Below, piece by piece: positions 49,443-60,926 of a stretch of DNA of 64,000 nt (position 1 is its first letter; each line of letters starts with the position of its first letter). The stretch is from Dysidea avara (lineage: Eukaryota > Porifera > Demospongiae > Dictyoceratida > Dysideidae): positions 62,446,574-62,510,573 of the forward strand of contig NC_089272.1 in assembly GCF_963678975.1 (NCBI RefSeq), written 5' to 3'. Made by a program: the position numbers and the translations under genes. Below the pieces are notes generated by a model. That model did not search any database, had not been told where the DNA came from, and saw nothing but the letters and a program-made list of their open reading frames with translations.

Positions 49443-52377
49443 CTACTGAGAGTCATTTGATAATTTTTTGATAAGATTATTAGCTACGGAACTTTGTCCC
49501 ACAGAGTGACTGTGTAATGATTTCAGAAGTGTATCCCAAGACTTCTCTGCCTGTGTGTCGTTTAACCACTCTGTAAACATCTTCAAACAAGCTTTTTTGC
49601 TATCTTGATAATCATGCTTTATGATATCCAGCTCATTCTGGTTGACACCAAGTTGGATACCCATTTCATACCAAGTAAAGGCCATATTGGGTATCACCAG
49701 TTCTGCAATGTTCTTAATGTCAAGTGGTTGAGAAGTATCTGTAATGATGCATATAAGGGTCATAATGAGATGCATCATACATGGAACATAGGCTCTTAGA
49801 TTATGTGTTATAAATTTAGTGGTGTACCGATTCCCATTTTTTAGGCAAAACCAATACCTGATATCTTTTATCGATACCTGATTGTAGGCCTCTACAAGTC
49901 ATACTTGTGCATACTCCACTAAAAGTACAGTAAAGCCAATGCTGTGAGGTTGTACACTTACGTACCTCAACTCAAGTTGCTAGTCAGACAAGTGGGGTAG
50001 GGTTCCAACCATCACTGTTTATTATTATGGTTACCACAATTAATAATTATACATGAACAAATTACCTATAAGTAAGTACATGCCAGAGCCTTTGACACCA
50101 GCCCTCCAGTTGTACTGCAGCTGCTGGACTTAATAGACTAATAATTTGTTGACCACAGTCCATTACAACCAATTTCCAACTATGGTAAAATTAGCTAATA
50201 TTATTATTGGCTTCTACTGATTACCGATTACCAATCCAATTATCAATACAACTCTATAATAAATTTACGATGTACACCTCAAATTCTCAATCATGATACA
50301 AATATGTAAGAAATAAAGCAAGTGCTATACATCAATAGCACGTAAAAGAGTACGTAAGAGACAAATTTAGCATGAGGTGAAGCCGAGTGCTATAATTTGT
50401 AGAGGTGTACCGATATGGGTTTTTGGCATGTACCAACATCCGATATTGATGTAACCAAAAGAAGCCGATAACTGATAATCGATCCGATATTTGCATTAAT
50501 ATTTTAAGCAAACAAAAGTGTACATTTACCTACCCTACAGCAACATGTGCATGTATTCTTTGCTATACTCTTCCTGTGGAGGTGTACAGCTTGGGTTTTT
50601 ATTGTGCAATCCAGACAATTAGGCACCCACAAACATTTTATGTAGATATACTCCCATGAAGCCTTAAACGGATATTTCTGCATTATTCCGCATTCTAATG
50701 ACTTGTGAGAAAGCTGGTAGCTACAGCAAGTTTCCGTTATCCTGTGATTCTTCTTTTATTACAAAGGTACTCTATAATTGCTTCATTTGTAAAGACTGTG
50801 ATAAGCTTTCCAGCAACAAACACTAGAATTGCGTGTATTTATATGGCTTCTCGTAGCGTAGCACTTGTTGCAGAGTAAACAATAAGCCAGAGCATACAGA
50901 ATCTATGGCCAGAGCCACATGGATAACGTAGAAAACCAATGCATAATCCGTTTATGTACAAACTATTGCTACTGTATAAATATCGGTAGCGATATCGGTC
51001 CTCCTGCTGTTCTGTACCGGTACCGATATTGGTAAAAAATGCCATATCGGTGGCCGATATTGTAGCCGATCCGATTATCGGTACACCTCTAATAATTTGT
51101 CCCAAGACCATTCTTTGAGTGTTATATTATAGCACAAGCCTAGGCAGTGCTTTAATTGTAATAGAGAACTGTCAACTTGAGATACACACAAGGCATACAA
51201 AATAATTAGAAACTTACAGAGTAGTCGTATTACACCTGTGCTGTGCCTGTATTAATGATTTTGTGGACCTGGATCATCTTCTTAATGACTAAACGTTTTC
51301 AACTATGGTACGCAATATTTTCGCTATAGGACTCATCCATTTAAGTGAACAAAATGTAGTGAGAATGTTCACTGCTGCTGACCACAAGCAACCATCATTA
51401 AAATCTTCAAGTATGGCTATAAATTAAATCCAGTAGTTCTCCTCTTACTGGTTGGGTTGACACGTCAGCCAGTGCGCACGGGTTATTAACCTAAGCTGGT
51501 TTGGTTGATTTACTGGTCAGAATGGGTGATTAATCACTCAAAGCATGTTATTAGCCTGCAAATAGACCCGGCAGTTCTATAACTACTTGATATATAACTG
51601 TGGGTCTATCAAAGTGTTCTATAACTAGACATTTACATTCTGCCTAGCTTTATTGTTTTTTGCTTTGATCCTCCCACACAAGTTTCTTTACCACTGCTAC
51701 TATACTTGCTTATACATGCATAGGCGTAGCAACCCGGGGGGTGGGGCAAGGGAGGCTGGAGCCCCCCTTGTGATTTTCTGATTATAGATTCAAAAAGATC
51801 GAGATACTCTAATAGAGCAGTCAGTTACTCTAATAAAACAGTCACAGTATTCAGAGAAGCAGTGTAGCAAACTATGAAGTTGTGAATAAAGATTTTTATG
51901 TGCTTTATCAGTGATACAATATTATTTAGTGGAGGGCAGCTATTCTTAGCAGATGTTTCCCTTTTTTTTTAACTCTTCAACACCAAACTAGCTAGAGTCC
52001 CCCTATCTAAAAATATCTTGCTACACCTATGTACATGGTCATGGCTAAAGAGACTATCACAGTATGCATCAAATTGTAGAAATGACCTGAACAGTAATAA
52101 AAGTCACCATTTTTCATGCCTGCAAATTTTAGTCAACATCATAGTATTACTATTGTTTAAAATATATATTACCTGCAAAACTTTGCCCATAAAATGTAGT
52201 TATATACATAGAAAATTGTGCAATAAATAAAATCACTTACACATCATAGTAGCAGATGAAGCTTCATCTGAGAGCACCTTACTGCTGCTCTACAGTGCAT
52301 AAGAAAATTCATTTAGATGATCACATGATTGTATAGTTTTCAGTGGATTCATGCACTCAAGTACATGCATTATACAT

Positions 52378-52465
<88 letters not shown>

Positions 52466-55400
52466 TATATATATATATATATATATACACATTACCAGTG
52501 TTGGGAGTAATGCGTTACTTATGTAACGCATTATATTACTTAGGTAACGGGTTACATTTGTATAAGTAACGCATTACGTAATATTATTACTTTTGTGGTA
52601 ATATAATGAAATATGCTATAAAAATATAACTCAAATTATTTTACTTACAAGTGTAACCCGTTACCTAAGTAATATAGTTACTGTAACAAATCTAATATTA
52701 CATAATATTATTACTATAAGTAACAAAGTTACTAATCTCATTCGTAATCTACTGAGTAACGCCTAGCCACAACGAAGTAATGAAGCCTACTGAATGAAGC
52801 TTATTCACCAGCTTCTTACTTATAACCAAGATTTGCACATTGTCCAACAACGCAATCATGTCACGTGATAAGATGGTAGTTTCACACGTGACAGCTTAAT
52901 GCTGTGGACACAAAGTAATATAATATGTAATATTATTATAGTTACTTTATTTTATGGGTAATATGTAACTGTAACTAAATAGTTCAGTTGCAAGTAATAT
53001 GTACTATGTAACTAGTTACCTTTAAAAGTAACTTGCCCAGCACTGCACATTACAGACACACACACACATTACACACACACATTACACACACACACGCACA
53101 CACACACACACACATACACACACACACGCACGCACGCACGCACGCACACACGCATGCACACATTACACATCACACACAGTGATCAAATACCTCTTCTAAC
53201 TCTGAAGTGTTCCTAGTATTTTTAGACGCATTTTGTCTGTTAGAATACTTTTGCAAACTCTTATACTCAGTCTTGAGTGTTCTAAAAATTAAATCGTGCC
53301 CAGTTCCACTAGTTGATTGCTCTAAAGATTTTATAAATAGCCCAAACCACCCCTCTTGCTTTCTTGGTAAGTTAGTCACTAAATAATCTGCTATTTCCTT
53401 GTGTGACCTGCTTTCATGTAACAAGTACAAAATATCTGCTGTAGTTAACAGGTTATGTTGATGGAGAAAAGGTTTTATTACTCCAATATCCAGTTTCTTA
53501 GATATGACACTGTGGCATTTCTTCAATGCCTCTATCTGTACTGCCTCAACAGCATCAATAGCATCAAAGTCTATATCATCACATAATTTGTCAGGTTGAA
53601 GGGATTTCCTAACAGAAATATACACATGGATCATTCAAAACATATGATAACCAGATGTTGTAAAGCATGACTATCATGAATGGTAGGATGATGTGTCAGG
53701 AATGTAATAATATTACAGTTATTCAGTTCTTATAACATTTATGCTACAGTGGTGATTAGTGTTCTGCTGACATTTAGATAGGGTGATGGAATAAAAACAC
53801 TATCTGCCATATTTTTGTGTGTTGGCCAAGCTTCTTTTCTATATTGTAGTGACAACATTGTCAGAAGCATACATGCTTGTCTTTCTACTTGAGTTTGTAC
53901 TGATCCAGTAATAAAGTTTGGGAAATATGCATGTTACTAGAATGATCTGTTGCTTACTAGAAAGCAGGCGCTGTTGTTATTTAAAACAGTAAACCATTGA
54001 CTGGGCCTGCAAAAGCTACAGTATACACTATCGTATCACAGGTAACATTTCCATACATAGAAATTAACACCGATGACATTCTCTTCCCCAGACCACCTAT
54101 TCATAACACAAGAGGGTACCATCTGAGATATTTACCACCTCCCACCAGAATCAACTCCTATCACTATACTCCTTATTCCCTTCAGCAATTCAGCAATGGA
54201 ACAATCTTCCAGGATCCTTAATTAATGCATCAAGTGTAGAACAAACTATTATAATATTGTGCTCTTTACACTCAATTTGAGGTCTTGCACAGTAAAAAAA
54301 TACAAAATATAGAATTAATCCTGTGACTTGTATAGTTTATATTTGTACAATGACAATTAAAAGTTTGACTATATAGCCGAACATTGCAGAAACACAGCAT
54401 TGTGGAGAACCATGAAAGCTTCAAAACTTTGGTAAGTTTGTATCCCAGTTTTTGTATGTCTGGTACATCAATAACTTATTGTAATACACACTAACAAGTT
54501 ACTCTCATTACAAAAACTTACTTTATGCTTGCTTTTTCTGAATTAACTCTAAATCTGCTGCAATCTGATGATTGCTGTGATCCAGCATCATGTGATGATG
54601 GAATCTTTGAATCAGATGAAGAGTGTTTGATGTGTACATCTTTAGGCCTTACAATAGATGAAATATTTATGCACTGTAAAAATAAGTATACTTAGTACCT
54701 AGATGTTGGGTGCTGACTTGGAGATGATGCTTTTCTACTCTTGTTGAAGAAAGGATTAACACTGGCATGATCCTGAGAGCAACTATCTATTGTTGAGGCT
54801 GTTTGAGTGACAAAACTAAACAAAATAGAAACAGATATTAATTTTTTTATTACGTATATACATGGAAAGTAAATATCAAGACTCCCTAACAGAGCAGTCA
54901 ATGTATAAGAAAATGCTCTATTTGAACTAACAGGATAACCATACCATATATGTAAGACTATAAATATTGTAACAAAGTAATTATGGATGACTCAATCAAA
55001 GTTTTGGGATTTAAATTTGATTATTTACTTACCACTAATATCTGATATACTGGGCCATGCTAAACAAAGGGCAGGCCATCTTTACTGCTGCCGTTTTCTA
55101 TTGACAAAGCAAGTTATGTACAAATGTATCCATGATCATCCAATATTATTTAGAGTATGGCAATGTTCTCTATATCAGTTGGGAGCTGTTAATTCTCATT
55201 TATGTCAACTAAATGATTTGCAGTCCTGCATCGAACGGACATGCTCATTTGTTTTTCAACCACTAGCTCTTTCAATATCGAAATTCCACCATTACAGGAT
55301 AAGCTTGCCATTTATTAGCTGGAGAAGGACATGGGAACTTACAAACTTACTACCTACAGTTGTGTGATAATCCAACTTGTCACAGATCTCATCGTCTTCA

Positions 55401-58400
55401 CTCCTGGGACCCAGCTGAACAATTAACCCTAGGGCATTGAATAGATTCAAGTGCAGTTAGCTGGCTACAGCTGTCAGCTATTGATATTTGGAATGGACTT
55501 CCAGCTGACATGCTTTTACAAGGAGAAGTTTCAGGCTGGCGCACTGTTTTAAAAGACGTATAGCATTTTATATGTACAGTACTTGACATTCTTTGTATGT
55601 ATATAAATGTTGTTTTTGAGATAATTAAAAAAATGAATTTAATTTAAAAATGTGGGTGTGTTTTTGGATGTAGGCAGCCACACATCTCTCATGAACACCT
55701 ACACTATACAAGCCATCAGCACCTGCAATCACCACCTGGGGCTGCACCTTAAACCCCCAGATTGTGACTCATTTAAACTCCCACATTGTGACTCATTGAT
55801 AAAACATTCCGACTACATATACGTCCCTGCTAGTGTATTAATTTACACTGCCTACATACCTCTCCAGTTTGTTGGAAGGTTCCACGGTAGCAGTATAGCT
55901 GTTGCTTTCTCCGCTACTGTGCTGCCTCAGTTTATTTTCATCATATAAGAAATGCTTGCAGTACCCTTGAGAGCATACCACTTCACACAGAGTGCTGTTG
56001 CTACACTGATCAACCAATGTGCTACTACCCGAAAAATACTCACTTGAAGTAAACGAATTTGAGACTTGTGATGATGGCATACATTGTGAGTTTAAATCAC
56101 TAGAGTTCTCTGTATCAACAAATGGTTGTGTACTTATATTTGAAACTGACAGTGTCTCAATGTCCACACGTTGGTCTAGATCTAGTGGTGAGAGTGAATC
56201 ATAACTGCTGTCACTTTCAGTTTCATTTGACCAAGTGCTCAGTGCTGCATCACATGAATTGTGAGTGAGTGGTTGCAATTGATTGATACTTTTAGATCCA
56301 AGTAAACTGTGATAAAATGCAATTGTCATCCATATTATACTTTCAACATGACTTACTGTTGAAGGCATTGTCGCAGTGCTGCAGCTTGTGAACTTTTAGG
56401 CTTCATCCACAGTAGCCCTGTACCCTCAATACATCCTTTATGTGTCTCTAAAAATACCATCGATCTAATACAGCCAGACTGTTTTATCTTCTCTGAATCC
56501 CAAGATAGCAGCAATTTCCCAGTAGGGCCATGCACAGTGAACATAGAATCTCTACTGCAAATGATGATAGTATAAACCCCAGAAGAGATGTTATTGATCT
56601 TGGCAATTCCTTCATGTGGTATATAGACACTCCACATGCAAGCTACACAAAAATAATACAAATTAGTATATAACACAAGGCAGGTACAGTAGGTAGAACC
56701 TATATATAGTGCAGTTATTGCTAAGGCATATTTTATTGTATGCTATTTGACACTTCTGAATCATCATTTGTAGTGATGTGGGATGACAATACTCCCTCAA
56801 GGCCATAACAACAGTAATAATTCCCTGCTACATGGTACTTTAACAACTGTTACATCATGTACATGTATATGATACATACTAAACATGAAAAAATTGAATG
56901 GGAGGACTGCTAGTGTCAAATTTTATTACAAAATCTCTAAAATACAGCACACTGCAAAAATCTAACAAGTACAGTAGGATTTGCCACAAATAGCCACAAT
57001 AAAAAGCATAATAACTATAGCTATATATGCTGTATTCAAAATGTCTGCAATAATATACAGAGCGTAATAACACACACTATATAAATTATGATCCAATATA
57101 TGGATGTATTGGAACTATTTTCAGCATGCATACATTTAGGTATTTTTATTTATTTATTTATTAAGATTTTACAGTACAAGTGCTGAAGGTCTGTAGGACA
57201 TCTGGTCCTACAGGTATGAAGTTAACGGTGATGGTTAGACATACTGTAAGGATATTTAAACGCATTATACATACTTGCATTAAATCTTTGAAGATCATTG
57301 GTATACTGACTGAAGATATGTTGAGAGATTGTGTTCTCTTTTGGTCCTAATTTTTCATTTGCTAATTTTGGAATGAAATAGCATGGTATTTTCAGTAGTA
57401 ATGCACAATACTTAAACCATCTTGTAGAATTTCCAACTGAATTTGCATAAAACAATAGTTGGTCTGCATCATTAAACATTTCTATAGCAATAACTCTTCT
57501 ATCGTGATCTTTAGGGCAATAAGCACGCTTGATATTTGTGAACAGAATCTCTTTTACCACAGTTTTGCCTTCAACTGTGGATGCAAATTCTGTGTAAATC
57601 TTTAGCTTTGCTGGTTCACCTTTACTGCTACCACACCAAGCTTCCATGTACATGTCCTTATGGCCCTGCAACATATACAGATAACCAATACTATTATGTA
57701 CACATATTGATTTTAACACTGTATATGTACTCAAGGTTGCATGGATTGTATTACTGTATATCAGTGTGGTATACACATGATGTTCGCATGAATGACATTA
57801 CTTGCTGAAATACCTGTTAATAACTTGTGTGACTATAAACATGAATTTAATATTGTAATATTCATCACAACCACAAATAACAGCTTATTTAATGTAGTCA
57901 TGTAGACCTTAGCAGCTTTGTGCTTGCAGTATGTAGTTCTAACGGAAATGAACTTTAAATACATGTATATAGTATATCCCTTTAGGCATACAAATGTACT
58001 TGTATTTATAGATGATTTTGCCTAATGGTTAAAATACAATCATTGATCTCAGATAAGCTATTCATTTCAAGTCTAAAAGAGTTAGACATAATAATTACAT
58101 TGATGTACCATATTTAATATGTGACTGAGCCTGCGAAAATAGGGCATGTGGGCACATGATTTTTACCTACTTTTTCAATTTTGCATCGCTCGTAACGTTT
58201 TGTACTATCAAGCTATGGCAATGCAATTTTCAGCTCTTAGTAAACATTTAATTGGCTTTATGGTGCAAGTTACAGAATGCAACTATTCTGTTCCAGTACT
58301 GAGATATGACCTCTGGAATGATGGGATGTAGTTTGTGCCCACATGCCCTGTTTTCGCAGGCCCGGTCACATATTTTAATTAGGACTGTGAGACTCTATGT

Positions 58401-59240
58401 GACCTGGTCTGTGAAAAGGGGTCTTATAGCCTTTTCGATTGCACGTACTTGGCAACCTGTAACTTGACCTGTGAATGTGGTATCACCCTGAACGTTTGTC
58501 CCCGTATACCCTTAACATAGCACTATGGCTTGGTGTAATATGAAGGTGATAGGTTGAAAACATGAGGAGTTATGATTACACAAACGTGACAATTTGGAAA
58601 GGCTATAAGACCCCTTTTCACAGACTGGGTCACCTATAACGTTTTAGTTACGTATATATCTATTATATTTTAGGAATTGTTGTTGGAGTATTACCATGCA
58701 CTCTTGTCACATTATAATTGCAATAATTATGTCCATTATCAAATTGTTAAGCAGGCAATTAAAAAATTGTTTTGTCCCATGAGCCTTACCCATGCACCTA
58801 TTACCTCTGCAGACAAACTACAATAACTGCAATATATAGCTAAACAAGGATAACGAATTATAGGGCTAGACATCCAGTTTGGTTCCATGCATGGCCACTG
58901 TGGAGCAATATAGCATACTGTGTAGTAAAGGTTGAAATAACCTGTTGTGGCTTTTTATCGTGCATGAACTATCCATGATAGCATCTTTCTGTTGTATAAT
59001 TATGGTGATTCATCATGACTACTTGGTATACAGCAATAAAAGTACATAAATTGTACACACCTTATCATGGTCATACAATCAAGTACAAGAAAAATCAATG
59101 TTATGCTATAAGCCAACCACAGACATGTGTATTAACACCATGCATGCATGTACACCTCCAAATACACTTACATTTTCACTTTGCACCAAATGTACAGGAC
59201 CTTTAAATACTATCCAACTGCTAGCAGAGCACCCAGACAT
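49443..59240 (-). CDS. Gene E: PH-PTB-linker-CARD-Death adaptor, complete
   Basis: Hand-assembled as eight exons: 59240-59172, 57665-57275, 56642-56357, 56306-55860, 54815-54699, 53608-53191, 52289-52241 and 49738-49443 (2073 nt, 690 aa; phases 0,1,2,2,2,0,1). The PH domain starts in exon 1 (WIVFKGPVHLVQSEN) and ends with NSTRWFKYCALL. The PTB is at residues 154-249 (IRSMVFLETHKGCIEGTGLLW). The linker, residues 249-437, is Ser-rich with SSYDSLSPLD and SSEYFSG and is split by an extra intron relative to gene B. CARD-like domain: residues about 453-545 (ALKKCHSVISKKLD, NLPRKQEGWFGLF, STSGTGHD). A 49-nt exon joins to the Death domain at about 596-675 (FTWYEMGIQLGVNQNELD, SWDTLLKSLHS). Introns 6 and 7 hold at least four TIR elements. 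Function as a signalling adaptor is inferred from the domains. The linker exon structure is the least certain part. Confidence 0.82.
49818..50258. mobile_element. MITE with ACCGAT-rich ends, 8-bp duplication, gene E intron 7
   Basis: It starts AGTGGTGTACCGATTCCC and ends with ATTACCGATTACCAATCC and ACTCTATA. ATAAATTT lies at 49810-49817 and 50259-50266. It looks like an older relative of the element at 50400. Confidence 0.6.
50400..51091. mobile_element. hAT-like MITE, 8-bp duplication ATAATTTG, gene E intron 7
   Basis: Ends TAGAGGTGTACCGATAT and ATCGGTACACCTCTA are inverted. ATAATTTG flanks both ends (50392-50399, 51092-51099). CGATAT-type words cluster near both ends. No transposase. Confidence 0.85.
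51719..52031. mobile_element. Small TIR element, 6-bp duplication TACATG, gene E intron 7
   Basis: CATAGGCGTAGCAA and TTGCTACACCTATG are inverted ends. TACATG is repeated at 51713-51718 and 52032-52037. It carries GATCGAGATACTCTAATAGA near 51797. Confidence 0.78.
52380..52487. repeat. CA then TA microsatellite
   Basis: About 42 CA units followed by about 12 TA units, directly beside the hAT-like MITE in gene E intron 6. Overlapping ORFs are artefacts. Confidence 0.96.
52496..53045. mobile_element. hAT-like MITE, 8-bp duplication CACATTAC, gene E intron 6
   Basis: Ends CAGTGTTGGGAGTAA and TTGCCCAGCACTG are imperfect inverted copies. CACATTAC is repeated exactly at 52488-52495 and 53046-53053. 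The interior is rich in GTTAC and GTAAC words in both orientations. Confidence 0.88.
53054..53180. repeat. CA/CG-rich microsatellite
   Basis: Impure CACA and GCAC repeats immediately 3' of the CARD exon of gene E. Confidence 0.9.
54075..54240 (+). mobile_element. Non-LTR retrotransposon tail remnant in gene E intron 5
   Basis: IHNTRGYHLRYLPPPTRIN, then in a shifted frame AIQQWNNLPGSLINASSVEQ, matches the C-terminal pattern of many LINE proteins (basic stretch, then WN-LP). It is a short dead copy. Confidence 0.6.
54522..54673 (-). other. Possible alternative or relic linker exon of gene E
   Basis: This block is open for 50 codons (CINISSIVRPKDVHIKHS...), sits between a strong acceptor (TTATTTTTACAG) and a strong donor (AAGTAAGT), and is Ser-rich like the other linkers. 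Its exit phase (2) fits the CARD exon at 53608, but its entry phase (0) does not fit the upstream exons. Only 25 nt separate it from the exon ending at 54699, too short for an intron. It may be a mutually exclusive exon or a relic. Confidence 0.35.
54987..55560 (+). mobile_element. Possible degenerate retroelement coding remnant in gene E intron 4
   Basis: An ORF of 126 aa reaches 55367. Beyond it, in another frame, SAIDIWNGLPADML resembles the WN-LP tail of LINE proteins. The N-terminal part (RAGHLYCCRFLLTKQVMYKC) is not recognised. Opposite strand to the host gene. Confidence 0.3.
57148..57216. repeat. CTGTAGGAC tail repeat in gene E intron 2
   Basis: TTTATTTATTTATTAAGATT followed by ACAGTACAAGTGCTGAAGG and CTGTAGGACATCTGG. 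The same module occurs near 10003, 10436, 41990 and, diverged, 36860 and 45426, and probably belongs to a LINE or SINE 3' end. Confidence 0.6.
58116..58373. mobile_element. MITE family 3 copy in gene E intron 1
   Basis: TGTGACTGAGCCTGCGAAAA and TTTTCGCAGGCCCGGTCACA are inverted ends, with GGGCATGTGGGCACA and TGTGCCCACATGCCC shoulders. Confidence 0.82.
58399..58633. mobile_element. MITE family 2 copy in gene E intron 1
   Basis: TGTGACCTGGTCTGTGAAAA and TTTTCACAGACTGGGTCACC are inverted ends, with GGCTATAAGACC shoulders. Confidence 0.82.
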
Positions 59241-59739
59241 GATCTTACATTATTAAGTGTCCTGCAGTCCACCAAGTAGATAGCACTAGTGTAGAATAGT
59301 TACCACAACATTATTTTTACTACTTCAATGAATCATATTATTTTTTCTTACATGTATGCTTGTTAAACTAAAACTACTGAACAAAATGTGTAAGACAATA
59401 GTCTACTGTATGGGAAGTGCAAACAGGGGAGTCTGAGGCAGTGTGTAGCTACAGTCTAGCCATACCTAATTATAGTATAGACTATATCACCATGTGCAAG
59501 GAAATCATGCACACAAAATAAGGCTCAATTTTGAGGGTCAAAACATGTGTGCTCTATGCTACGGAAAATTTTCAACTGAATTGTAAAAATAAGATGTGAA
59601 GGAATTGTACTGGAAGATAGAACATTGTTATAATAAGGATAATCAAACTTAATTAACACTTGTTTCTCATCCACAAAAGCAAATCGAATTTGCATGTGGG
59701 CAGGCGATTGTTAGCTATTCATTATTGAATAAAATACTC

Positions 59740-59880
59740 CTAACTAGAGGTGCACTGATTATTCGGCAAGAATAAGTAAATGGTTTTATCAGCTAAAATT
59801 TAGCAATATTGGTATGGGTATATAATTATTAGCCAATGAAGTAACTATTTAATTTACTAATTATATAACAGAGTCTTTGA
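59740..59880. repeat. Fragment related to the ACCGATA-type MITEs
   Basis: CTAGAGGTGCACTGATTAT resembles the TAGAGGTGTACCGATAT end of the element at 50400. Only one end is evident. Confidence 0.4.
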
Positions 59881-60410
59881 AGCCTAAGCAGTATGCGTTG
59901 TAGGATGATCCAAAACTTCTTATGCATGTAATAACTGAGCAGAGTAGTGAAAAACTCAGTTATAACTCTAGCCAGTAGTTATAGGGTCTTGTGGTAGGAC
60001 TGCCCAACAACAGAGTAGCTAGTAATTCTTTTGTACCAACTTCAAAGAGAGCATTTCTTTACATTTATCTTCTTCTCCAACTCTGCATGCATATAGCTAA
60101 CACTGAGGTAAAGCGGATATTGCACAGTGTGCAAGAGCAAAAGGATAAACACCTTGACATCAAAAGATGCTTACTATCCACATTCCAAAAACCTTTGGCA
60201 ACAACATTAACTAAGATGTGCCGACATGATACCCTGTATTAGATATTAGCTGATCTATACTAACATGATACTCCAACAGTGGTTGCACAGATGGTTCAAC
60301 TTCAAAATTCTGCAGTTACCAGTCCACCATCGATGTCCCCAAGCTCATTGGCATGACTGAAGAGTAGAAAGACCACCACATGGACAACAAAAGGCCATGT
60401 CTGTTCAACT

Positions 60411-60425
60411 GAGAACCCCCCCCCC

Positions 60426-60459
<34 letters not shown>
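60411..60459. repeat. C-run and CA microsatellite
   Basis: A run of about 11 C followed by about 15 CA units. Confidence 0.9.
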
Positions 60460-60460
<1 letters not shown>

Positions 60461-60545
60461 CGATGGAAAGCAACAGCGAATCTGATGGTAAAGTGCAAGA
60501 GCCCGGCCTTTTTGGAACTGGACCGACACAGTTATAACAAAGCAC

Positions 60546-60926
60546 CAGAGGAGGTTGGACGCGATTTAAGCGCCCCTAAAACAAATTAAGCGAAACTCGT
60601 TTTATAGAAGAGGTTTATACATCGATCTCAGTTTAATTCGATAAAGTATGATTATAGAATACGTACGTGACAATTCTGGAGAAGTTCTACACACCAAACC
60701 GCAACTTATTAATTTCACCCCAATCACCAAGCGCTTTTATAAAACAAAGTACATCACCTTGAAGCTTACGTGAAGCACCATCCGAATATCTAATCAACCC
60801 CAGTCAACCCCATCGTTTTTCAAATTTGTACTATGACTATTGAGGGTCACGTGAAATACCAAAGAAAAGAATGCAATTAAGGGCAATATATTTATGTGGC
60901 GCTTAGAGCGCGTCCAACCTCCTCTG
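60546..60926. mobile_element. TIR element CAGAGGAGGTTGGACGCG, 9-bp duplication
   Basis: Ends CAGAGGAGGTTGGACGCG and CGCGTCCAACCTCCTCTG are perfect inverted repeats. ACAAAGCAC is repeated at 60537-60545 and 60927-60935. An 8-9 bp duplication with CAG...CTG ends fits hAT or Mutator-like elements; which one is inference. No coding capacity. Confidence 0.88.

Noticed and set aside
52290..52569. His-Thr repeat ORFs
   Set aside because: Artefacts of the CA/TA microsatellite.
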